The translations under genes and the position numbers were made by a program. The notes beneath the pieces were generated by a model, which was not told the origin of the DNA, searched no databases, and saw only the letters and a program-made list of their open reading frames with translations. A stretch of 64,000 nucleotides of DNA from Lineus longissimus (lineage: Eukaryota; Nemertea; Pilidiophora; Heteronemertea; Lineidae), in assembly GCF_910592395.1 (NCBI RefSeq), contig NC_088310.1:16005501-16069500 (forward strand), in the 5' to 3' direction. Shown in pieces: positions 27,701 to 42,300 of the stretch; position 1 is the first letter of the stretch; every line of letters starts with the position of its first letter.

Positions 27701-30700
27701 TGAGGACCACTGTAATTGTAAGACAAAGTCAATTTCCAAATGTTCCATCCTTGCGGCATTCTTTCATAATCGAACAAACATAGGGGGATTTTAGCTCAAT
27801 ACCCGGTACCTCGATGCATGAGTTATATGAAATGGTCTAGGGACCATGTGCTCACCTCCGGTAATGTTAATGCATGTCATTGGCAGTGGATATGGGGAGA
27901 ACAGTTTTGGTCATTGATGTCAATTTTACGATCTTAGAGGAAGTGATGCGGTAGTGCAGCTTTTAAGGTGAATTTAAAGATTTTATTGAATTTTCAAAAT
28001 GGCCACCTGGCGGCCATATTGTTTATGAGATTCAGGGTTATTGTAGAGTGTACATGTACATGTCACATGGAAATTGGTTGACATGTGTTCAACAGTTTAG
28101 GAGTAATAGGACTTCGTTGAATTTTCAAGATGGCAGGCTGGCGGCCATATTTGTCAAACCAAAATAGTTTTCTTGGTGGGAATATGCAAATGAATCATTT
28201 ATCTTTACACATATTATGACACCATGACCAGCGCACTAGGTTCCCAGATTGAAAGTTTAGACTCAATCCCAGCATACACGAGCCAATGTGAAGCCATGAA
28301 GTAATAAAAATGTTAAGTGCCTTGAGAAGCATTGGCTAAACTTCTGCTTTTCACAAGAGTAGACTGAGAGACTATAATGGCACACTTATGCAACAGGGAA
28401 TGCAATCAAATTGGTCTACCATCTACATCATGAATTGATGAGGCAAACATCCCATAGCTGTTGGAATAGGTCAAGAATCACAGACGAGGCCATATTTTAT
28501 GATTATACAGGAAGCAGTGGCTCAAACAATATTGTCAGTAACCCGCTAGGGAACTAGGGAAGAGAGTTTGGAGTAATTGGTTCCCTTTCACCAAAATTTT
28601 ATATGGAATCAAGTTAAGTTTGTGGTTGGGGAGGTGATACTAATTATATTACAAATGATGGAAACATTTGCGCCAGCACAAAGCAAGTCACTGTCAAATG
28701 GACATATATCACCATTGGTTAAAATCAAATGTCCTGGGGACATTGTGTCCACCTGGGAATGATTTAGTGGTAGATGAAATGAGACATGGAGGTTTGACTT
28801 ATAGATATGAAATGAAATGGCCAGGGCCATTGTGCTCACCTCATGTGGAGGAAAGATGGATAAAGATCATGGTATTGTGTAATGTAGTGTTAGGTTTGAT
28901 GTAGGTCCAAGCAATTACAATTTCCCCAAAATGGCCAATTTACAGTACATTCGACCTCTGTGACCTTGAAAAGTAGGTCAAATCAAAGAAGACCCGGGTG
29001 ACACATTGAATGGTTGTTAGAATTAGATGAACCTATGATATAAAATTGGTGCCAATCGGGCAAGTAATTACTAAGAATAATGGCATTTTGAAGAATTTTG
29101 GATTTGGCCCCCTCCCTGGAGGCCAAACGGCAAATCAGATCGCACCAAACTTCAGTACCTGAGATCACCTGACCAAGGGGTACATGTGTACTTAATTTGT
29201 GATCAATAGTCATTGCAGTTAAGAAACGTGCCATAGTTACGGCCTGACGGCCAATTTACGCCATTTGACCTCTGTGACCTTGACAAGAAGGTCAAATTAA
29301 AAACCTGTGTGACATATACTGTATGGCGGTTAGATGTACCCATGATATCAAATTGGTGGCAATCGGGCAAGAAGTTAAGGAATAATCACATTTTTAAGGT
29401 TTTTGGATTTTGCCCCCTGGTGGTCAAGTGGTGAATATATTGGACCAAACTTCGGTCCCTGAGATCACCTGACTAAGGGGTAAATGTGTACCAAATTTGG
29501 GATCAATAGTCATTGCAGTTTAGAAACGTGCCATCGTTACATCCTAACGGCCAATTTACACTATTTGACCTCTGTGACCTTGAAAAGTAGGTCAAATCAA
29601 AAACCCGTACGATATGTGATGTATCCTTGCTAGGAGTACCTACCATAAAAATGTTATGAAAATCAGACCACTATTAAACGAGCAATCAAACATTTTAACT
29701 TTGGACATTAAATTTGGCCCCCGGGTGGCCAAACTAAGAATTTTTCAAGATGCCCGCCTGGCACCCATATTGGCTATCACATTTGATAAAAAATCGAGGA
29801 TTTAGTAGAGAGTACATAGATATACATCCAGATCAAATTTGGTTGCAATCCGATCATTAGTTTCGGAGTAATAGTACTGTGTTTATTTTTCAAGATGGCT
29901 GCCTGGCGGCCATATTTGATGTCTGAACGACCGAAATTTTAGGGGTGGAATAGAGAATCCCAGATACATGTCCACACTGGTTTAAAACCTTCTAGCTAAA
30001 ATAGATAGGAAACATGCTACTGTTCAGTGAATCAGCAAACTTTGACCTCTGTGACCTTGAAAAGGAGGTCAAATCAAAAACCCGGAGGATATATGATGCA
30101 CCTTTGCTAGAAGTACCTACCATATTTTTTTCAAAATTTCCCGACTACTATTAAGGCAGATATTGCATATTTTCACTTTTAACGTTTGGCCCCCTGGTGG
30201 CCAAACCATGAAACGAATCGGACCGAAACTTGGTCTCCAAGGTGTCATTACATAAGGGCACATGTGTACCAAGTTTCAACTCAATAGCTCTAACAGTTAC
30301 GAAACGTGCCCTGCTAACGGACGACGGACGACGACGGACGACGACGGACGACGACGACGACGACGACGGACGACGGACGCCACGGTATGGGATAAGCTCA
30401 CCTCTGCTAAGAGGTGAGCTAAAAACGTGGCACAATCAATGACAATTTTAGAGTTTGACCACTGTGAACTTGAAAAATCAGTCTTAGGTTGATGGATATG
30501 ACTGAAAATCAGGGATGTTGTAGAGAGTACGTAGATATACAATCACATGAAATTTGGTTGCAATCCGACTTTGTATAATTTTCAAGATGGCCGCCTGGCA
30601 GCCATATTTGAAGTCCGAGACAAATTTTTGGGGTAGAATAGAGGGTCCCTAGATACATGTCATCACAAGTTTAGAACCTTCTAGCTCAAATAGAAATGAA

Positions 30701-33700
30701 ACATGCCCCCTTTTGGTGATATAGTGAACTTTGACCTCTGTGACCTTGAAAAGTAAGTCAAATCTTAAACCCGGGTGGTATGTCATTTAACCTTATTAGA
30801 TACACCCACCATAAACATTTCGTCACTCTACGTACAACCATTAGCTTCAAATAGGGAAAAACCAATTTCCAAGATAGCCGCCTGGAGGTCAGAAAGTAGG
30901 TCATATCGCGAAAAAGAAAATAGGTCAGGGCATATTGCCAAAAGCTACCATCACACCAAGTTTTAGCAATCTAGCCCTAGCGGCGACGAAACGTGCTCTG
31001 CTAACGGACAACGATGGACGATGACGACGGACACCACGGTATCATATAAGCTCCCCAGAGGTGAGCTAATGATGTACATGTACACTTGAAGATCACACAG
31101 TGCAGGTTTCTTGATATATGACCAACATTGGGTTTTATGACCTGACCTACTTACACCTGAAAAATAGGTCATATTGACCTAAGGTTTTGTTAATATGTAC
31201 AGATGCCTAATATAGGAGACATATCAAATTTGAAGCGTCTAGGACAAATAAGACAAATAAGATATTGACAAAATAATGCTTTCAAAGATGACACACCCGA
31301 GGAAAAATAAATCTATCTATAATAGAAAAATGATCAGCTAGTTCCCGTAGCTTCACCTAGGCGGCGCCCCAATACAGCCTTTGCCCTGTGATAGCCGCCA
31401 TTAACCAGTACTTATTACTTGAGTGCAAGAGTTAGTCCCATTGCTGTGGGCACAGGCAGGGTGGCTAGTCTAACCTGGGTAGGTATTAGCTAATAAAATG
31501 ACATTTCTAAAGGAAATGGAAATTTTATGTCGTTCATACTCTACCAGGTCAGACTTTTGCATCGAATACCAACAACTCAGGAAGGTGGGTAAACGGTGAC
31601 TTACCATGTAGTGAAGTGAACTGTCTCCAAAGCCGCATAGCAGAACCCAACAGGCGAGACCAAGGGGACCCAGACAAAGATAGCTTGGTGATAACCAAGG
31701 TTAATGATCAGAAGACCCTTTGAAAAACAAAGGATAGCATAACTGGGAAACCCTTCCTTCCTAGAGGCGGGGGGGGAAACCTCACACGGTAACCGCTCAG
31801 CACATTTCGTCAAGAGACACTGTGTGGACTTAAAGGGTAACCCGTGTCAAATTTCACCATATAATGTTTTAGCTGTTTTTGACAAATGACTACGTCACTT
31901 TCTCATAAATCGGTAAGGTTTTTGAATCGAAATGCACATTTTCTAGAAATTGACGGTTTAATCCCGCCCGGACGGCTCGCTTCGATGCCGTTTTCGTTAA
32001 TGACGTCACAACATGAACATTTTCGCGGTCGCGGTGGTTTACATTCAGCGATTTTATAATAAATCTAATCAAAAATGGAAAATTTGAGCTTTACATTTGT
32101 GATCAACAATTAAAAACGGACGTATTTCCGCAAAGTTGTAAATCACATCAAGGCGCACTGGTGACCCCCACAGGACAGAGCTGTATCCCTGAGACCCAAA
32201 TTCAACCAGGTGGAGGCTCGAATCAGGGCCGGTGATGGGGGCAATTCCTGGTATGCCCAGTCCGGGACCGCATCCGGATCCTGCTCAACGGTATCCCCGA
32301 AAAAGATCAAAGGGAACACGACCGAGGGCGGTGTTGACCGACAGGAGAGGACACATCTCCAGGGGCACAAATTGCCTAATAAGAGCATACAGATTGCGCA
32401 TCAAAAGCCACTGGCCGCTCGGCCTGGCGCATCGGGGACCGTTCCTGGACATTTTTACATTCCAGGTGGTCTGTGAGGCGCTGGAGCATCTGCCTCTGAC
32501 TAGATGTAAGGCGAGAGCTGACTGCTGAGACCGAGGGTCCTGAATGGCCTCCTATGGGGCAGGCATGGGAGGGAGACACGTTTGGGTGAAAACCCCGTCC
32601 GCATACCCCGAACGGCCACACAGGACAGGGTGGGGGCACACCAGTGGTCCATACTGCATCCAAAGCGGGGGGGGGGGGGGCCGAGTCCCTCGCCCACGAA
32701 TAATGCTCTAGTACTCAGCCCCTGTCTTATACCAGGCAGGACACCACCCGTGTGAAAAGCAAAAAAACGAGGGGAAAGTCTGCACACAATGTGAAACAAT
32801 GTGCCGACCAAAAAGTACTGATTAATGGCAGCTATCCGGAGGCAGAGGCTGTATTGCTAGCTGAACTAGCTGATATTTTTCCTACTATAAATAGATTAAT
32901 TTTTCCTCGGGTGTGTCAGATAAGAGTACACATGCGAAAGTCTGACTTGGGTAGAGTATGAACGACATAAAATCACCAGATGCTATTTGCAAAGACCATT
33001 ATTTTCAATAGTCTGGAAAAGTGTCCAGACAATACCCCGTAATGAACCATTTTAGCTCCTTTCAATCAGGCAAAAGTTATCCATCACTTCGATAAATTGG
33101 CTGACAAATTTTTACACCAGGCTCCAAAGGCTCAATAGTAATTCAGTGATGGTAATTCCATTGATCCTTGACAAATCAATCATTCATTTACATTGATTTT
33201 GTTTGGGTGCTGTAACTAGGGCCTTTATTTTGGTGCACATGAAGCTCGCAGCAGATGAAGGCAGTATCCAGTGGTTCTGACCGCTAGCCTTTTAACTTAC
33301 TATTGTATTTGATGTAATTTTAATGACATAATTCTAACGGGTACAAACCTGTCATTGTGACGGTAAGAATTTTTTTATGACAGATTTGGATATAAAACTG
33401 GTAATTGTCAACCTTTGAACAGAGTGCCCATTTTTTTAGTCTTCAAAGTCACTTTTTGACAAAGCACTTAACAGTTTTTCTCCCCCTTTGATCATGTCAA
33501 GTTGCAAGACTAAGAAAAAGGCTATTTAATCCATTTACATGTTCAGTACACATTTTTATCCTATTTTGTCATAGGATACTCTATACAACCCTATGACACA
33601 TTTTCTCCTGTACACTATATAGTTTGATTTACTGTCATCATCATGGCTGATGGACACTTATCCTCAGAGACCAGGGTCACAAGGGACAGCATCCTGATTG

Positions 33701-36700
33701 CTCTTTTCACATAATGATATTGCTAGACCAGAAGACAAAAATTCAATCGAATTTATACGCATGAAATGCTGGACACTAAGAGATTTTCTAGCAGGTAATC
33801 ATATCATTCCCTAACCTACCCTGGCCTCAGGTAAGGTTCTCTTAATTTTCAAAACAAGATTCTTCACAGTTTGGTCCCCCACCGCTGATCGCCAAGATTT
33901 GCGTTGATTTCTAGCAAATATACACCATTTTTCCATTGTTGAAAATGTGTCCCCAAGTCAAGTTTCGGACAACACTATTACTACTGAAGAAACAAGTCAG
34001 TCTATGTCAAACGGATATTCCAAAACTGACATCACGTAATTAATGTCGGAGAGATGTGGTTGCTACCCATGTATATGTTAAGCCTCCTGAACGGGATACT
34101 GTCTCAGTATAGAGTGGTTTCACATGACGTCATCACCCGCCAAACTGGGGGGCAAATGACCAAAACAGCATTTTTTGATTCACTAAAGTCAGGCATGACA
34201 AATCATTGTTCTGCTCTCCAACATGGCTGACTGTGAAAACACTGTATTATCCAGTATGTTACGTGTAAATGACCACATGACCAATGCGTGTTCTGAATAG
34301 AGTCAAGGAATGGTGTATGTCATGATATTCAAATCGATTTGGAAGTGCTTTTAAAAATGAAGACACCTCGGTTAGGGAGAACCACCATCCTACATCAGTA
34401 TTTGTATCCTAAATGTTTTAGTATAGCCTAAAATGTCCAATCCACATTTTCCCAAGGATACTTCATTTTCTCAAACAACTGAACACCTGTCCTAAAATAG
34501 ATTGAAGGAAGAAGTCTAGTTTTATCAACAATAATGTCTCAACGATGGATTTGCACACATGCTTTTTTGTTTTTTTATCTCAATTGTGAGACTTGTGGAT
34601 TGAGGCAGATTTTCTTCACGATATCTTTTTTTTAACATGCAATCAATGGCGCTGCATAAATATCATGAATGAGCAGTTGTGCCTGGTGGTATGTAAACGT
34701 TGAAACAACCCAAAATGAAACAAGCAAAACTAAAAGAACAAAATAAAACATTCCAAACATGAAATTGAAGATCAGGTTTAGATGTAATACGATTGCAAGC
34801 ATTAGGTTGATAATTGCATGAAATGAAAATGCACTTTTATTCACTTAATTAAGGCCCACTTAATTCATCCTGACTCTCCTGACACTATCGAGCTCCACAA
34901 ATTCATGACAGATTCCATCAATTTTCCTGTTTTCTCGGCAGGCTCTCCGCACGTGCCCCAATTACAGCGCTGATATAAAAACTTAAAGAGGGCAAAGGTC
35001 AACGCTGATTGCACGTTGTCCAACCTTGGCGCCTGATTTGGCAGCAGTCAAACTAATGCAATTGTTAGTGTATTTTTAGAATCCGTTTAATGAGCACAGG
35101 GTTATAGGCAGAAATTCGTTCTCCTGGTATAGCCAAGACAAAAACTAGCTTTAACTCCACAAATTCTAAAGTACTTTTCATCTACATTGTTACCCCTGCG
35201 CCATGGCAAAGCATGAATTATCACAACTTTAAATCGTATTGTCCTGGATATTTCAAATCATATTGTCGCTCAGAATAGGATACTACTGAAGTTGCTGAGG
35301 TCGTTGTTCTGATTGGTCTAAAATCGAGGCATCTTGCCTGAGCCAAAAAAACAACTTTTGAGGTGGAAAATGTCAAGGGTTTGGGCGAGTGATTTAGCAG
35401 TTTCAAAACATTGCAGGTCAAGATGCACTTAATTTGACTTGTTGCAGGTTTTAAACAAGCCAAAATAAATGAGTAAAAAAAACGTTCCATGGTGCACCAT
35501 GCAAAACTTTTATTTCAGGTTTAAAATGCTTATTCGGCTCATTTAGTTAGGCTTGTTTCATTTGGCTCGTTCCAATATTTACATACTAACATTGTGCTCG
35601 GTGTTGACTACAAGGACCCGACTACAAGTACGCCGAATTTGGCTGGTGTTGTGGGATATTTTTGTTTGAAATAGCCAATAATAAGGCGGTGTCAAGAATT
35701 TCACTACCTCGGGAATGGGAATGGGATACCTGATAATGGCAGTGGCAAACAAACCGATGATAAAAACCAACAGAGTAGCTCAGGTTAATGGCAGCTACTT
35801 TGCACAGTGTTTCAATAATATAGATAACGTAATCATTTATTTAACTTAGATAGTATAATGTAGATAAGAGTTTACTGAGTGGGCTTTGTGGCAAATGTCA
35901 TCTGGGATACATACCATTAAAATGAAACTGCCAGGGGCCATTGTGCACACTGGTGCTGAAAGGGTGGATGTCATCCTGGGTGCCGACAAATGGTACCCAG
36001 GTTCGAGATCGACTGGACAATAAGCACCCTGGGTGCCATTACACTAGACAAACAGCACCCAGTGGCAGTACAGAAACGTCGTCCCTAAGATCCGTAAGCC
36101 AGGCAAAAAGAAGCTGGGTGCTATTTGTCTAGTGTAATGACACCCAGGGTGCTTATTGTCCACTCGATCTCCAACCTGGGTACCATTTGTCGGCACCCAG
36201 GACGACATCCACCCTTTCAGCCACACTGGTCAAACTTTAGTTGAGAAATGTGGACATCTTGTCAAAATTTCCCATTTATAAGATTTAACCAAAGAAAGGT
36301 TGAATGATATGTCTTTGGGACGGTGTGCTCACATGGGGCAATAAAAGACAGGGTGAATGGATGAATGGTCCGATGGTCAGTATTTAGGTAAAGATGGAGG
36401 AATGTTGAATGAAAATTTTGACAAAGTAGGTCAAGTTCAATATTTAATCTTGATGACTAATAATAACAAAACGTAATTGCAGTATATCACTTAATTGTAA
36501 AATTTCATTTCTGCAGACTTTGAGAGTAGATCATAACCAACCTAATTTTTTGACCACATGTAGAGGTGCCTTATATGCGTAGATTTGAAGAGATGAGGAC
36601 AAGTAATGACCAAACGGGCCACTGTCTGTGAAGTTTAGGAGTTTAACCTCTGGGACTTTGAAAATCAGGTCAAGGTCAAAATGCTGTAACAACTTTGGTT

Positions 36701-39275
36701 AGCTTGATCAGATTAATCAAGGAGATAATTTGCAAGATCACACAGCGACGTTTCATGAGATATGACCCACATACATGTACATAATATTTTATTACCTTGA
36801 CCTTCTTATACCTGGAAAGTATGTCGCATTGACCTACGTTTTAGTCAGCATGTAGAGCTGCCTAATTGGTATCTTCAATCAAATCTGAGGAGACTAGAAT
36901 AGGTCATAAGACGACAAAATGTCTAACGACTGGTAACATTTGAGAGTTTGACCTCTGTGACCTTGACTGAAACCTGAAATAAAACAATTTGTCAATAACT
37001 GCGAAAACAACTACAGTGTTGATGTGTTTAACTCAGCGGTTGAGGTGTGCCTGGTCCACATATCTAACATTGGCCTCATCTACGGGCACTCCTCAGTCAG
37101 CTCAAACCCATCAACACAGTAAGTATTTAAGAGAAAATGCCATCACCCAGCACTTCAGCACAAATTCAATCTGCAGAGAAGCTCTATCCAAAAAAGAGTT
37201 ATTTGGGAGGGTTAGCTTGGGACATCACAGAAATTACCTTGGAGGAGATGCCGGAGTTAGAACTACATGCATAGCTGCGGGTACTGGTTCCAGTGAGCTG
37301 GTTGGTACAATCGCGCAGATTGGTCATTTCTCATGTACACCAAGAACCATGCTCTATAGGAATGCTATGATGAATAACATCACTGGCGCCCAGCAATAAC
37401 TCTCTCCTCTCCCTTCGGCCGAGTCGGTATGGACAAACATGGCCAAAGCATGATAACCTCATGGTTACATATCATGGTTTAACGTGTTTAAGACATACCA
37501 AACCAACAAAAGGCTGTCATGAGTTATTCAGGCATTAAAGGCCTATGCTGTTCTTTTGTTTACATTGTATTGATTCGTGGCCCAAGTCAATATGAATAAA
37601 CATTGCCATAGTGCAGTATATATATCATGTGCATGAAATTGCTGAAACTTGGCATTCATACTACATTGTATAATTTGTACATTTACCACTAATTCTGAAC
37701 TTTCCAAATTCAACCTCAATTTTCAAATTTTTGAATGAACACTGTAGGCCTTTAACCACTTCACTACTGGACATTTTTGACGTTATTCGGTTGAGCACTT
37801 GACTCTAGCCTCATTCCCTGCAATGATATCATGCTGTGCAATGCGTCATGCATCGTAGTACATTACAACATGATGTCATCAAACCGATATTCTACAGGAG
37901 CGTGAGTCTTTGCAAGTTGGACCGATATTTCGGCCTACAGTATTGAAGTGGTAAGGTACTTTTATATGTTATATTAATAACACCTAGACAGCAGAGAAAG
38001 AACAAAGCTGGAGGTGAAGTAATAATGATAGAGTTAAGAACAAACCATAAACCATAACATGGCAGTCAGAGAGTTAGCAAGACAACCTTTTACCAAGAAC
38101 TATGGTTAATTTGTAACTAAGGATAAATAAAACTAATGCATACACATTGTATCTTGAAGTATCGTACAAAAGGCTCCTCCTGAAATGAATACAAAGTAAC
38201 AAAAGTTACAACACATAATATAAATAATGAAATGGCCAGGGCCATTGTGCTCACCTCATGTGGAGGAAAGATAGATAAAGAGCATGGTCTTGTGTCATGT
38301 AGTGTTAGGTTTGATGTAGGTCCAAGCAATTACAATTTCCCCAAAATGGCCAATTTACAGTACATTCGACCTCTAAGACCTTGAAAAGTAGGTCAAATCA
38401 AAGAAGACCCGGGTGACACATTGAATGGTTGTTAGAATTAGATGTACCTATGATATAAAATTGGTGCCAATCGGGCAAGTCATTACTAGGAATAATGGCA
38501 TTTTGAGGAATTTAGGATTTGGCCCCCTCCCTGGAGGCCAAACGGCAAATCAGATCGCACCAAACTTCGGTACCTGAGATCACCTGACCAAGGGGTAAAT
38601 GTGTACTTAATTTGTGATCAATAGTCATTGCAGTTAAGAAACGTGCCATAGTTACGGCCTGACAGCGAATTTACGCCATTTGACCTCTGTGACCTTGACA
38701 AGAAGGTCAAATTAAAAACCTGTGTGACATATACTGTATGATGGTTAGATGTACCCATGATATCAAATTGGTGGCAATCGGGCAAGAAGTTAAGGAATAA
38801 TCACATTTTTAAGGTTTTTGGATTTTGCCCCCTGGTGGTCAAGTGGTGAATCATATTGGACCAAACTTCAGTCCCTGAGATCACCTGACTAAGGGGTAAA
38901 TGTGTACCAAATTTGGTATCAATAGTCATTGCAGTTTAGAAACGTGCCATCGTTACATCCTAACGGCCAATTTACACCATTTGACCTCTGTGACCTTGAA
39001 AAGGAGGTCAAATCAAAAACCCGGAGGATATATGATGCACCTTTGCTAGAAGTACCTACCATATTTTTTTCAAAATTTCCCGACTACTATTAAGGGAGAT
39101 ATTGCATATTTTCACTTTTAACGTTTGGCCCCCTGGTGGCCAAACCATGAAACGAATCGGACCGAAACTTGGTCTCCCAGGTGTCATTACATAAGGGTAC
39201 ATGTGTACCAAGTTTCAACTCAATAGCTCTAACAGTTACGAAACGTGCCCTGCTAACGGACGACGGACGACGACG

Positions 39276-39316
<41 letters not shown>

Positions 39317-42300
39317 ACGACGGACGCCACGGTATGGGATAAGCTCACCTCTGCTAAGAGGTGAGCTAAAAAGTTAGAATCATGCCCTGAGATGCAGTTT
39401 CAGACATACCCGAGAATAGAATTGTAATTTTTGTTTTCAAAACAAGTTGCTCTGATATTGGATTTCATGCCATTTCTCCATGTATCTAACATCATGATGC
39501 AAGAAACACTTACTTGACAGTTGGTTGGGTCCATTTTTGCTTTCAACATTTAAGTTAAAATAATACAGCGAATTACGATAACAGGATTATAAATGAAATG
39601 GGGGTGGGGGTGGAGAGGACAGTGATAGGGTGACACGATATACAGCAGAAATTACAGCAGTTGCATGCAGGTTTTAGCTTGGAGCAAAATCAGTATAATG
39701 ATATTAAACCAGGGAAGATGATCATTATTTGTAATTATATGCAGGGTCTGGTCAATGGCAAACCAGATGATTGGCACTAAACTGAAGGTGCATGTTAGAA
39801 ATGTATTTAGTTTGTAACGAAAAAGGTCCCCAAGGGCTCACCTGGGCCTGGGGTTGTATGATTGAGAGAATGAGAGAATGTAACAAGCACGAAGAATGTG
39901 ATTTTTTTCTAATTGACTCCTGTAACATGATGTTTTGACAATGTTTGATGATTCTACAACATGCACTTGATCATGTTGAAATTTCACCTTTGGTGACTCC
40001 ACCAACTATCAAGATGACTTTTATGTCTGGAGCTTTCAGGTCCGTGCAATCTGGATATGAGGATCAACCACTCTGGCAGTTTTCTTATTATATCAATCCC
40101 AAAGCAAAAATAACTTGCAACAGAAGTTTATATAACTCCGAACACTTGTTGAGTTTTTAGAAGGTCATATCAACAGAGAAATTTATCAAAGATGTGTTGA
40201 TAACTGTAAGGAGTCTAGATTAAGCATGTCAGAACAAAATAGGACACGAGGAACCATTTTTCGACATTTTAGAAAAAAATAACGTCAAAAGCCTATCTAT
40301 GTATCATATAAACCATAGCATTTACATGTAGATGTGCAGGTACTTACGATAAATATTTGTTAACGATCCAACCATCTGTTTTTGTTATGTGTTTGGTCTA
40401 AGGAATTGATACTGAACTGGAGGAGGCAGCTTATCCTGCTACACTTTCACGACCTACTGGCCTACGAAAGTTAGAACCAATGTAGTCTTGTTAGGTAAGT
40501 TGAACTTGTGAAAAATTGCTTTGAACTGACCCATATTTGTGACCTACTGACCCATATGCCAATCCTGTAATGATATGTGATGTATTCTTGCTAGAAGAAC
40601 ATGTTCCTACCATAAATCCTTGAAAATAGATCAGTATTAAGTCTTGGAATGCACTTATTCTTTTTCAATTTGGACCCCCTTGAATTAAGCCAGTATGCTT
40701 TATTTGAAATATTTGTAACAGTAAAACATTGATCCAGGAATGCATCTGAGGGCCTACATTCTAAGAATTCTTTCTGTTGGCGACCCCCAACCATCCAACT
40801 TATCTGGAATGATGGATCTGCCAAATTTGTGAAAGCAATCAATGCTTCAAGCTATCTGGCGGGAGTTAATGGTGCAATCAATCACTGGTTATCTCTGAGG
40901 TAGCCCACCACCTATCATGACATGGGCATTATTATGTCTCACAAGAGACTGAATACACAGAAAGCAGCTATGCAGAGAGTTGGAATTTTCACCTGGCTGA
41001 TGACAATGAATAGCATGCTAGCAACACACATTAAATTTTGATAGTCTTACACACTTGCCACAAGCATATTTTAATGACAGACATTCTTCTGGTTCTCAAA
41101 TCATTTCACTGTATCACTTATTTGGTAACCAACAAATGTATTAATGAGGGATAGCCACACTCAAAAACAATGTGCAATATCCTTAATATTGGTAGAAGAA
41201 TGAATGGTAAATGTATTTTCACCCTATCTTGACCATGTGAAGGGCTAAGCTGCAACTCACTTCAGGTCTCACGAAGTTCGTTTTTTTCCAACCCCAAAAA
41301 TATGGTTCTTCAGACATATGGAGATGAATTGGCCTGTCCTGTTCCAAGTATTGTTTACTTTATTGTCATGACCTTAGTTTCCATATACAGAAGATGCTTT
41401 GGTTATTTTATGAGGGCATCTTCTGTGAGTTTGGGACCTATCACATGTTGGGCTTCATAAGCGAACATACATCCAAGCCATGGGGCGAGGTTTGTCTGAG
41501 TTTCACAAGAGCGAATTTCCTTAGTTCGTGTTCTGCAGGGCCATATAGCGTCGTAAAAAGCTGTGATGGGGTACACTTTGGCAATGAATCTCCAAAGTAC
41601 ATATAGCCAGCTATCTTATGGAGGTCAGCCCAAGTGCCTGAAAAATCTCCTTTAGATAGTTGATACAAGTGCCCACTCCTTGGTCCCCAGTAGGGCAATT
41701 TTGGTGGAATTTTTTTCCGTTTGTGGGATCTGGGCATTGTCGAAGGTGGCACCCCTAATGGTCACAGAACCAACTAAATGCCTCGAATGTGCCATAGAGA
41801 CCTTCCCTAGGTCTCTACCTACCCAAAAATGTGTAGGTTCTTATATTTTATGTCATCAATTTGGCCTCAGCTGGGTCACTTCGGGACTTGACATGCATCC
41901 CGCATCAGGAGCAAGTCTGACGTTATGCCCCGAGGGGAACACAGCACTGGCCAGTGAGACCTAAGGGGAGCTCACACAGAGTGTGGAAGTATTCACACAA
42001 TGCTCCTCAAGGGTAGTGATAAGCTCGCACATCATGATGCTATTCAAGTTCAAGAGCCACATTAGGGCCGTTTAGACGCTTTCCAAAAAGACCGCATAAG
42101 ACCGCATTCCGATCCGATCCGATCGAACCCCATTCCAGACCGGATGTGGTCTCATTTTAATGTACCCGTTTAGACGCTAACAGCAATGAGGACTGATGTG
42201 GACTAATTTCTTTTGGTTCCACCAATATTCCGCAGGATGTCGCGGTGGCGTCACTGATTTAGCGCCACAATGCGGGTTATAATGGTACTAGGCAAGCTCG

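Noticed and set aside
30305-30375. Poly-Asp/Arg coding repeat from the (GAC/GGA)n tract
   Set aside because: Simple-sequence part of the mosaic element right end, repeated at 39,258; frames on both strands are artefacts.
32143-32811. Cluster of 81-103-codon frames on both strands
   Set aside because: GC-rich stretch with few stops by composition; frames overlap on both strands and no Gag, RT or recombinase motif was recognised.
36044-36226. Pair of 60-codon ORFs with the same [13 protein letters not shown] peptide on opposite strands
   Set aside because: They are the two arms of one foldback MITE, not a gene pair.
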